Source: Candidatus Thorarchaeota archaeon
GTDB taxonomy: Archaea > Asgardarchaeota > Thorarchaeia > Thorarchaeales > Thorarchaeaceae
Assembly: GCA_016840965.1 (NCBI GenBank)
Contig: JAEORI010000357.1
Coordinates: 1 to 5,336, forward strand
DNA: 5,336 nt
Direction: 5' to 3'
The notes below the pieces were generated by a model. It did no database searches, was not told the origin of the DNA, and was given only the letters and a program-made list of their open reading frames with translations. A program made the translations under genes and the position numbers. Positions 1 through 5,336 of the stretch are shown one piece after another (positions within the stretch are counted from its first letter, which is position 1; every line of letters starts with the position of its first letter).

Positions 1-1265
1 AGTATGCTGACTTCCAGCACTTGATGGGTGTAATCACTCGTAAGGTAATTGACTCTTTCAAGACGAATAACATATGGGAATCGCTTGGGCTCGTGAATGT
101 GGCTGAAATTGCCAAGAGCGAGATTGTGCAGAAATATTCCTTACCCGACTCCGAAGAACTAACTGATCATGGAAAAGCTATGTTAACTCTTCTTGATAAC
201 TTTCAGGAACTCGTTTCTGACACTATTCCTGATGTCGCAGATACTCTCCTCTCTAAACCATTGATACGCCGCATCATTGACAAAATGCTATCTGAACAAA
301 CTAATCTTGTAACAGAGCTTGAGGTTGCTGTCGAAGGAGCTGGCGAGCGGTCCGATGAGTGGAAAAAAGAAGCAATGGAATGGGTCAATAACTACAAGAC
401 AGGTTTGAATGAATCAATGACACGTTCAGAAGCGCTCCTAGAACTGCTAAATTCAATCCATGAGATTGTTGGAGAAACAGTCACTCCAAGTGCAATGGTT
501 GATCGAGCTAAATTTGAAGCTGACCAGCGAGAACAAATCTACCTCTCAGAAGTACAAGAATGGGAACGTGAATGTCAAGTTATTCAAGAGGAAAACGAAG
601 CCATCCGTGCGCATAATGCAAAGCGCGAATCACTACTTGTACAGAAGACCCAACAATACGAGGCAAGAATGCGAGAATATGAAATTGCTCTGAGAGACCA
701 TATGGAACAACTAGAACGATACAAAGCTATGCAAGCCGCCCAACTTGCAAGGACATCAGAGGCCATGAAAGATACATCTCCAGAAACTTTCATTTCCAAG
801 GAAACTTTGCCTCCACCACCGACAGAACCTGTGAAACCTTCTGCGATAGACAAAGAATTGCATGAAATTCGGACGCAGTATCCAGTTAAAGAAGAGATAT
901 CTCCACCGCTCAAACCTGAACCAGACCCTTCACTCAAATATTTCGTCGAGTTGCGAGATCTTCTCCAGAGTAGACTTAATCAATTGAAGGAACGGGAGAA
1001 AGAAATGGAAGCCACATTTGCAAAAAGAGTTCTAAGACTTCAAGCGGAAGGGATTGGAGCTGCTTCAATGATAGGACTTGATATAGGTGGTGACTTCGTC
1101 GAGTATCTAATGGGTTCAAAAGTACGTAGTCTTGGAAAGCTTCTTCCTCGAGTTGCACGTATGTATTTGCGTGACCCGAAGGAGAATGATCTACTATACC
1201 TTGTGACATTTCAACACGGAATAAACGAGTTGACTGTTTCAGTTGGGAACACATTTTTGAGGTGA
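1..1265 (+). CDS. Coiled-coil protein of unknown function, 5'-partial
   Basis: I do not recognise a family. The frame is open to the left edge of the window. The first in-window starts (TTG at 21, ATG at 24) have no Shine-Dalgarno-like sequence before them, so the gene probably begins upstream. Counting from position 21 as residue 1, the visible 414 residues show: a helical N-terminal part (about 1-155) containing a D-E-W-K-K-E motif at 112-117; a long charged helix rich in Glu, Arg, Gln and Ala (about 159-250) that looks like a coiled coil; a Pro-rich spacer (about 264-305) with a run of four prolines; a second short coiled coil (about 306-345); and a small C-terminal segment with a Gly-rich turn (LDIGGD, near 353). 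There is no signal peptide or convincing membrane helix, so a cytoplasmic location is likely. It ends in TGA six bases before the next gene's GTG, which implies one transcript and a shared job. A structural or scaffold role is only a guess from composition. Confidence 0.8.
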   Translation, partial: YADFQHLMGVITRKVIDSFKTNNIWESLGLVNVAEIAKSEIVQKYSLPDSEELTDHGKAMLTLLDNFQELVSDTIPDVADTLLSKPLIRRIIDKMLSEQTNLVTELEVAVEGAGERSDEWKKEAMEWVNNYKTGLNESMTRSEALLELLNSIHEIVGETVTPSAMVDRAKFEADQREQIYLSEVQEWERECQVIQEENEAIRAHNAKRESLLVQKTQQYEARMREYEIALRDHMEQLERYKAMQAAQLARTSEAMKDTSPETFISKETLPPPPTEPVKPSAIDKELHEIRTQYPVKEEISPPLKPEPDPSLKYFVELRDLLQSRLNQLKEREKEMEATFAKRVLRLQAEGIGAASMIGLDIGGDFVEYLMGSKVRSLGKLLPRVARMYLRDPKENDLLYLVTFQHGINELTVSVGNTFLR

Positions 1266-1266
1266 T
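1259..1266 (+). promoter_or_regulatory. Shine-Dalgarno site for the 815-residue gene
   Basis: GAGGTGAT is a near-perfect anti-16S match lying five bases before the GTG at 1272 and overlapping the stop codon of the upstream gene. It decides the start in favour of GTG 1272 over the in-frame ATG at 1305, which has no comparable site. The placement suggests that translation of the two genes is coupled. Confidence 0.75.
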
Positions 1267-1271
1267 GGCTG

Positions 1272-3719
1272 GTGGCAAGTTCTTGGGTTTTAAAAACACG
1301 TCAGATGAGTGAAGCTGGAAAAGAAATCCTGCTTAGAGAAGCACTTGCCTCTCATATGCGAAGCACTAGAGACCGACAATTGTTTCATGAGCTTCTCAAA
1401 GATGCTCAACCGCTTAGAGATGTTTTCTCCTTCTTTGCTGCATTCTATCTACATAGCTATCAAGGCATTCGTCTTCTCACTCCATCTGAGGAACCTGGTG
1501 CCGGTAGTGATATGAAAGATGAACTAGGAGATGAAGAGAGGCGCCAGCTTGAGCTTGAGGTGCGCCAGCTCTTTTTGGATAAACAAAGAGAGGAGATTGA
1601 TATAGCAAAATTAGCAAGTGAGCTGACTATTCTATTTATAGATGAACTTGGTGCCACAAGTCCTTCTTCTACTCACAAAGAAAAAATCATCAACCTCGTT
1701 AAAGACACACTGAAGCAAATCCCATCTGACCATAATCCGAATCATGATATTGATTTAATCTTGGAAGTGACTAGTTGGGGCGATGAATGGAGAAAAGAGC
1801 TATATACCAAAGCATCAGGACTAAAGGAAAGCGCCTTATCCCTTAGGGAAGAATTACTTCGTGAGCACCCGTCAGAAGTTCCTGAAACGACAATTCTTCG
1901 AATGGGGTTTGAGAGAATTCTTGGTCAAATAGAATATGCCAAAGGACACCTAATTGATGCATCTATTCCTGTCAAGAGCTGGGACGAAATTACAGCGGCA
2001 ATAATGAAGAGGTTTTGCAAACCTATAGATTCTTTGAAGGGTCTCAAAAATGCTCACGCCATAAGAATACACATGCTCGAGACTCTCGGGACTGAATTCG
2101 ACATTCCTACTACACTTGAAGGTTATGAATCACGAATGGGTCAGGTGGTTACTACAAAAGCTGCAGAAATTCTATCAAAGGATCCTGGTTACGTGCTTGA
2201 TACTCTCTCAAGTTTTCTTAATGTGAGTGTTGATGATATTAAAGCACAGCTCCGAAGGAAGGGGATAAGCGATCAGTCTATCATTGGTCCGGGACTCAAA
2301 TCTTTAACCACTGCCCGTATTTCTGACAACGCGAAACCCGAAATTAGCAAAGACGAATTTGAAATGATTGAGCGTTCACTTAAGACCTTGGAGAAAATAG
2401 AACATACTCTAGATGGACCTGTTAAGGGAATGCTCCGTTCTAAAGGACTTCGTGCCACAGAACTTGAAAAAATCAGCATAGAGCTCTTCACCAAAGATCG
2501 TTCAAAACTCGTTGGTATAGAAGTCGAGGTGCTTGAAGCTCTGAATAAGAAAATGCGAATTCCACCTCCTGAAGAAATTATCCGGCTTCTAAAAACGCGT
2601 GAAGATGTCAAAAGTGGCGCTCTCAGTTCTCTTGGTATTTCATCAGCTCGTGATTTCAGTCAACAAAGAACTGAAGAAGAAACAATCGAAAGTCTTAGAC
2701 TAGATTTAATTTGGCACTTCACTATCGGTATCCTTACGAATCTTACACGAGTTGTTGAATCCTACATTCGATCAAAGCAAGACTTGCTTAGAATAAAAGC
2801 ACTTTTGAAAAGTATTTACGAAGACACTGATGTCGTTCTACAATTCCTAAGGGAAGAGATTCTGATAGACCTTGTTTCTATGAGAATCTATGAAATGAAG
2901 ATTGTTTATCCTGAATTAGAAGCAAAGACAATATGTAGCTGGATGCACGCTCGGTTTTCAAGTAAGGATATTGTAGCAGCTGGGGCTGAGCTTGAAACTT
3001 CAACGAGTCCTGTTTTTGAGGGGATTATTGACAAGTCGCTAGACACGTCAAGTTTGGAGTTTGACAACTATGCGATCGCATATGACATCATGCAGCGGTT
3101 CTTGAAACAGCAACGTTTGGAAAAACTGGCTAAGGAAGAATTTGCCTTCGAAACTAAGCAAAAAGAGAAACGCAGAATTGAGGAAAAGAAAGAAGGCATT
3201 GATGTCTTGATGTACTTGCACAATAAAGCACGCACAGTCTTTCGAGCAATAAGCAGAGTTGGAACCTCCGGTCTTGAATGGACACCAAATGACACAACAA
3301 AATGTGCGAATCTATTGGCATACTACGTTAAGACAAACAGAGGACGCAAGATATGCACAGCTTGCGGGTCTGTGACTGGTGATGTGAAATGTACACCACA
3401 CGGAGGTAATTTCATCAAAGATTCTACTGATATGGACAATCTTTCGGTATTCATTATGCGGGGTCTATTTGAAATAAAAGAGGGACTAATTGGCGAAGGT
3501 CGGGGAGTTGAGCCGATGTCTTGGGATAAGGCAAAATCTACAGTTGAACGAGAGATTGGGATTCTTAAAAGAAGGGGTAAATTAACCTCCAAAACAAATC
3601 TAAAAGAACTAATGCCTGGAGAAATAAACTATGTAGTGGGTCCTGCTATATGTGCAATTGTAGGTAAATACTTCAATGAATCACTTGTTTATGCAGCTCG
3701 AAGAGCTGATATTGCTTAA
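1272..3719 (+). CDS. Large helical protein with C-terminal zinc-binding motif, unknown function
   Basis: A complete gene of 815 codons with a GTG start and TAA stop. I do not recognise a family. The GTG is set by the GAGGTGAT site just before it and by an in-frame stop at 1263-1265. The protein reads as almost wholly alpha-helical. It has a charged N-terminal helix rich in Leu, Glu and Gln (about 91-122), a D-E-W-R-K-E motif at 171-176 that echoes the upstream protein, and a series of amphipathic helices through about residue 600. A strongly charged Lys/Glu/Arg helix follows (about 611-643). Next comes a putative zinc site with Cys695, Cys698, Cys707 and His710, and then a C-terminal domain of about 100 residues. 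No Walker A motif, nuclease signature, signal peptide or clear membrane helix is visible. The zinc site beside a basic helix would fit nucleic-acid or protein binding, but that is inference. It lies six bases after the upstream coiled-coil gene, so the two probably act together. Confidence 0.88.
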   Translation: MASSWVLKTRQMSEAGKEILLREALASHMRSTRDRQLFHELLKDAQPLRDVFSFFAAFYLHSYQGIRLLTPSEEPGAGSDMKDELGDEERRQLELEVRQLFLDKQREEIDIAKLASELTILFIDELGATSPSSTHKEKIINLVKDTLKQIPSDHNPNHDIDLILEVTSWGDEWRKELYTKASGLKESALSLREELLREHPSEVPETTILRMGFERILGQIEYAKGHLIDASIPVKSWDEITAAIMKRFCKPIDSLKGLKNAHAIRIHMLETLGTEFDIPTTLEGYESRMGQVVTTKAAEILSKDPGYVLDTLSSFLNVSVDDIKAQLRRKGISDQSIIGPGLKSLTTARISDNAKPEISKDEFEMIERSLKTLEKIEHTLDGPVKGMLRSKGLRATELEKISIELFTKDRSKLVGIEVEVLEALNKKMRIPPPEEIIRLLKTREDVKSGALSSLGISSARDFSQQRTEEETIESLRLDLIWHFTIGILTNLTRVVESYIRSKQDLLRIKALLKSIYEDTDVVLQFLREEILIDLVSMRIYEMKIVYPELEAKTICSWMHARFSSKDIVAAGAELETSTSPVFEGIIDKSLDTSSLEFDNYAIAYDIMQRFLKQQRLEKLAKEEFAFETKQKEKRRIEEKKEGIDVLMYLHNKARTVFRAISRVGTSGLEWTPNDTTKCANLLAYYVKTNRGRKICTACGSVTGDVKCTPHGGNFIKDSTDMDNLSVFIMRGLFEIKEGLIGEGRGVEPMSWDKAKSTVEREIGILKRRGKLTSKTNLKELMPGEINYVVGPAICAIVGKYFNESLVYAARRADIA
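3354..3401 (+). other. Putative zinc-ribbon-like motif in the 815-residue protein
   Basis: Residues 695-710 carry C-x2-C-x8-C-x2-H: Cys695, Cys698, Cys707 and His710. Glycines follow the first CxxC and the His, as is typical of zinc knuckles. The spacing between the two pairs is short, so this is a compact treble-clef or ribbon-like site rather than a classical C2H2 finger. Zinc binding is inferred from the ligand pattern only. Confidence 0.55.
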
Positions 3720-3732
3720 TTCACCTGTGAAT
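3719..3732. repeat. Small inverted repeat between convergent stop codons
   Basis: ATTCAC and GTGAAT flank a CT spacer exactly across the 12-base gap between the end of the helical-protein gene and the end of cutA. The two-base loop is too tight for a good hairpin as drawn, and no strong T-run follows on either strand. A role in ending the two converging transcripts is possible but weakly supported. Confidence 0.25.
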
Positions 3733-4049
3733 CAATTCTTAACACTCTGTGATATCCAATCAAAATAGTCTTGAGACCCCCATCTTATAGGAAGAACGAT
3801 AAACTCTGGAACCTCATAGGGGTGATTCTTCTTCACGCTCTCCCAAAGAGCCTCTGAATGTTTTGTTTCTGTTTTGATTATCAGCAATGATTCATCTTCT
3901 ACAACTATCTCATTCTTCCAATGGTAGATACTTGTTAAGTTATGAATGATGTTTACGCATGCGCACAATCGTGTTTCGACCAAGATATGAGCTAACTCTT
4001 TACTATTTTCAACTGGACAAGTTGTGAGTGCAACTACATATTCCTGCAT
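3732..4049 (-). CDS. cutA: CutA1 family divalent-ion tolerance protein
   Basis: A complete gene of 105 codons, the usual length for CutA1 (about 100-115 residues). Recognisable signatures in order: the N-terminal beta strand ending in TTCP (residues 9-12); the helix leading to L-C-A-C-V-N (28-33); S-I-Y-x-W (40-44); the E-x-x-L-L-I-I-K-T strand (51-60); H-P-Y-E-V-P-E (76-82); and the final Y-F-D-W-I (95-99). CutA1 is a small, very stable cytoplasmic trimer with a ferredoxin-like fold. In E. coli it was linked to copper tolerance, but its real role in most organisms is unsettled. Asn46 sits where many members have Gly in the W-x-G turn, which is a minor variation. It is convergent with the helical-protein operon and divergent from the aldolase fusion gene, so it is probably transcribed alone. 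The neighbours give no functional hint. Confidence 0.96.
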   Translation of the reverse strand: MQEYVVALTTCPVENSKELAHILVETRLCACVNIIHNLTSIYHWKNEIVVEDESLLIIKTETKHSEALWESVKKNHPYEVPEFIVLPIRWGSQDYFDWISQSVKN

Positions 4050-4069
4050 AACATTTCATTCACAACAGT

Positions 4070-4078
4070 ATCATATAG
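4070..4078 (-). promoter_or_regulatory. Candidate TATA box for cutA
   Basis: On the minus strand the sequence reads CTATATGAT, centred about 25 bases before the cutA ATG. At the usual archaeal TATA-to-start distance (about 25-27 bases), transcription would begin at or next to the ATG, giving a leaderless mRNA. This fits the lack of a Shine-Dalgarno match in the bases just before the ATG. It assumes the organism is archaeal. Confidence 0.35.
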
Positions 4079-4090
4079 CGACTTCTATTC

Positions 4091-4138
4091 ATTAAAACAC
4101 TCTATCTTCATACTCTCACAAATCGAAGGCCATTTATA
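4091..4138 (+). promoter_or_regulatory. Possible promoter stretch for the aldolase-Fae gene
   Basis: Two TATA-like elements lie on the plus strand in the 121-base divergent gap: ATTAAAA at 4091-4097 and TTTATA at 4133-4138. Starting from the first would give a leader of about 50 bases that keeps the GGAGGT site. Starting from the second would place transcription near 4160 and lose that site. The first is therefore more consistent with the ribosome binding site, but neither is a strong match. Confidence 0.2.
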
Positions 4139-4152
4139 CCCACTCTAAAGCT

Positions 4153-4158
4153 GGAGGT
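4153..4158 (+). promoter_or_regulatory. Shine-Dalgarno site for the aldolase-Fae gene
   Basis: GGAGGT is a full-strength ribosome binding sequence, but it lies 12 bases before the GTG at 4171, a little farther than usual. No ATG, GTG or TTG occurs in frame between the upstream stop at 4093-4095 and 4171, so this site most plausibly serves GTG 4171. Confidence 0.55.
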
Positions 4159-4170
4159 CTCGGTGATTCA

Positions 4171-5336
4171 GTGAGGAAATTCAAACCCCAAGGAGTAATG
4201 CCTGCTCTTGTGACTCCCTTTACCCGTGATGGTGATATTAATGAAGATGGGTACAAACAGGTGATCGACTATACCATTGAAAAAGGTGCAACTGGAGTTG
4301 TGGCTTTAGGTACTACTGGTGAGTTTTCCTATCTAAGAACAGAAGAACGCAAGAAGATGCTGAAACTTACTGTGAAGTACGTGGATGGTCGTGTGCCTAT
4401 AATTGCTGGTACAGGTCAACACAGTACTCGTGCGACTGTTGCACTCACTAAATACGCAGCTGATTTGGGCTGCGATGCAGCACTTGTCATTTCACCCTAT
4501 TATCTACGACCGACAGACAAGGGATACTATGAACACTATGCACAAGTTGCTAACAATGGCGATCTCCCTGTAATCATGTATAATATTCCTCAGTGCACCC
4601 TCGGAGTTCTTAATTCAAATGTTGTTGAAGATCTAGCAGAACTAGACAACATTGTTGGCATTAAAGACAGTAGTGGAAGTGTGCCTTCTATTCTTGAACT
4701 TATTCAGAAGCTCAAGGGCAAAATCGAGGTCATAATTGGTGCAGACGAGTGCTTCCTCTCTGCAGTTGTAGCTGGTTCAAATGCAGCAATTATGGCATCA
4801 GCTAACATTATACCTCACATCTGGCTTGAAATCATGAAGTTGGCGAAGGATGGAAAAATTGAGGAGGCTGCAGAACTTCAGAGATCCACACAGACCTTTG
4901 CTCGTATAGTCCTCAAGCATGGTGCAGCACCGCCAGTGAAAGCTGCCTTGAGAATGATGGGGATTAATGCTGGTCGGGCACGGATGCCTCTTGATAGTGG
5001 AGGAACTCTTACACCTGAGATTAAGGAAGAGATTCGTATCGAGCTTGAAAAGATGGGTGTGATTGAAAAACTTCAGCATGCTCCAGTTCAAGAAGACATC
5101 AATATACTCGAATTTCTAAATAGTCAAGGGGTTGTTTTTGGTGAAACACCAAATATTTTGACAAGTAATGCTTCTAATGATGTTGTTTCAGTAGGTATTG
5201 TTACCGGTTCAAAAACAAGCCAAATTGGTCATGCCTTTGTTAAACTTCTGACTGTCCCAAAGATTGGATATGAAGCATTGACTGTTATTCTTGAACCAAA
5301 CTTGGCAGTAAAACCTAGCAGCCTAATGATGCCCAC
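4171..5336 (+). CDS. DapA/NAL-family class I aldolase fused to a Fae-like domain, 3'-partial
   Basis: An open frame from GTG 4171 to the window end with no stop: 388 codons plus two bases. GTG 4171 is the first possible start after the in-frame stop at 4093 and comes before the first strand G-V-M-P-A-L-V-T-P-F. ATG 4198 would cut into that strand. Residues 1 to about 303 form a complete TIM-barrel aldolase of the dihydrodipicolinate synthase/N-acetylneuraminate lyase family. It shows G-T-T-G-E at 47-51, S-P-Y-Y at 108-111, Tyr137 in M-Y-N-I-P, and the Schiff-base Lys165 in G-I-K-D-S-S-G. These enzymes bind pyruvate, or cleave a 2-oxo acid to it, through that lysine. E. coli DapA has Arg138 after the Y-N-V-P motif; here the position is Cys142, which argues against true DapA activity. 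After a linker (about 304-335) the chain enters a Fae-like domain that the window truncates. The substrate is unknown. A pyruvate aldolase acting on formaldehyde or a related aldehyde is an inference from the fusion. Confidence 0.9.
   Translation, partial: MRKFKPQGVMPALVTPFTRDGDINEDGYKQVIDYTIEKGATGVVALGTTGEFSYLRTEERKKMLKLTVKYVDGRVPIIAGTGQHSTRATVALTKYAADLGCDAALVISPYYLRPTDKGYYEHYAQVANNGDLPVIMYNIPQCTLGVLNSNVVEDLAELDNIVGIKDSSGSVPSILELIQKLKGKIEVIIGADECFLSAVVAGSNAAIMASANIIPHIWLEIMKLAKDGKIEEAAELQRSTQTFARIVLKHGAAPPVKAALRMMGINAGRARMPLDSGGTLTPEIKEEIRIELEKMGVIEKLQHAPVQEDINILEFLNSQGVVFGETPNILTSNASNDVVSVGIVTGSKTSQIGHAFVKLLTVPKIGYEALTVILEPNLAVKPSSLMMP
5182..5336 (+). other. Start of a formaldehyde-activating enzyme (Fae)-like domain
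   Basis: From about residue 338 of the fusion protein, the sequence follows the N-terminal third of Fae, recalled from memory. Shared positions are A-F at 355-356, Gly366, an aromatic at 367, L-x-V-I at 370-373, P-N-L at 376-378, K-P at 381-382 and L-M at 385-386. Fae condenses formaldehyde with tetrahydromethanopterin, and in archaea it also occurs fused to hexulose-phosphate synthase. The A-H-I-D-L segment that carries the Fae catalytic His and an Asp aligns here to V339-S-V-G-I, so both residues seem to be replaced (Ser340 and Gly342). The domain may bind a pterin or C1 ligand without the normal activity. The remaining two thirds lie outside the window. Confidence 0.72.

Noticed and set aside
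21..26. TTG/ATG as the true start of the first gene
   Set aside because: The frame is open to the window edge and no ribosome binding site precedes these codons, so the gene is treated as 5'-partial. A leaderless start here cannot be fully excluded.
1265..1312. ATG overlapping the first gene's TGA, a classic coupled start
   Set aside because: It is in the wrong frame and reaches a TGA after 15 codons. The Shine-Dalgarno spacing and long open frame favour GTG 1272.
1541..1570. Nine-base direct repeat GCGCCAGCT 21 bases apart
   Set aside because: It simply encodes R-Q-L twice in a leucine/glutamate-rich helix, and there is no further copy or flanking structure.
3069..3082. Perfect 14-base palindrome containing GCGATCGC, the core of the cyanobacterial HIP1 repeat
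   Set aside because: It occurs once, inside a coding region where it encodes Y-A-I-A-Y. A single 14-base palindrome is not unlikely by chance in a window of this length.
4198..4200. ATG behind AGGAG as the start of the aldolase gene
   Set aside because: The spacing is only two bases, and starting here would remove part of the first conserved beta strand (G-V-M-P-A-L-V-T-P-F).
4798..5091. Minus-strand open frame opposite the aldolase gene
   Set aside because: It lies entirely within the well-supported aldolase coding sequence and its translation has no recognisable motif. The other antisense and out-of-frame open stretches across 203-3592 are rejected for the same reason.

Overview
The window holds four protein-coding genes and almost no spare DNA. 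It is moderately AT-rich, uses GTG starts behind GGAGGT/GAGGTGA-type Shine-Dalgarno sites, and has TATA-like boxes about 25 bases before gene starts. The 3' gene carries the beginning of a formaldehyde-activating enzyme (Fae) domain, a family found in methanogens, some other archaea and methylotrophic bacteria. Together these suggest an archaeon, possibly an uncultured lineage. I cannot fix the phylum from the sequence alone.

Left part (1-3719, plus strand): a two-gene operon of proteins I do not recognise. The first gene is open at the window's left edge and encodes a coiled-coil protein with a proline-rich linker. Six bases later, behind a strong ribosome binding site that overlaps the first gene's stop codon, comes an 815-residue, mostly helical protein. 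It has a charged helix and a C-x2-C-x8-C-x2-H zinc-binding motif near its C-terminus. The two proteins share a D-E-W-[KR]-K-E signature in a similar helical context, so they may be distant relatives or partners.

Middle (3732-4049, minus strand): a complete cutA gene for the small trimeric CutA1 protein. It is convergent with the operon, with only 12 bases between the two stop codons.

Right part (4171-5336, plus strand): divergent from cutA across a 121-base intergenic region. This gene encodes a complete DapA/N-acetylneuraminate-lyase-type class I aldolase (about 300 residues) that runs on, in frame and without a stop, into the start of a Fae-like domain. The window ends inside that domain. 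The DapA-Fae fusion is the most notable content. A pyruvate-type Schiff-base aldolase joined to a formaldehyde-binding fold suggests C1/aldehyde chemistry rather than ordinary lysine synthesis. However, the Fae part appears to lack the family's catalytic His, and the aldolase lacks the Arg that E. coli DapA uses to bind its substrate.

No tRNA, rRNA, CRISPR array, insertion sequence or other mobile element was seen.
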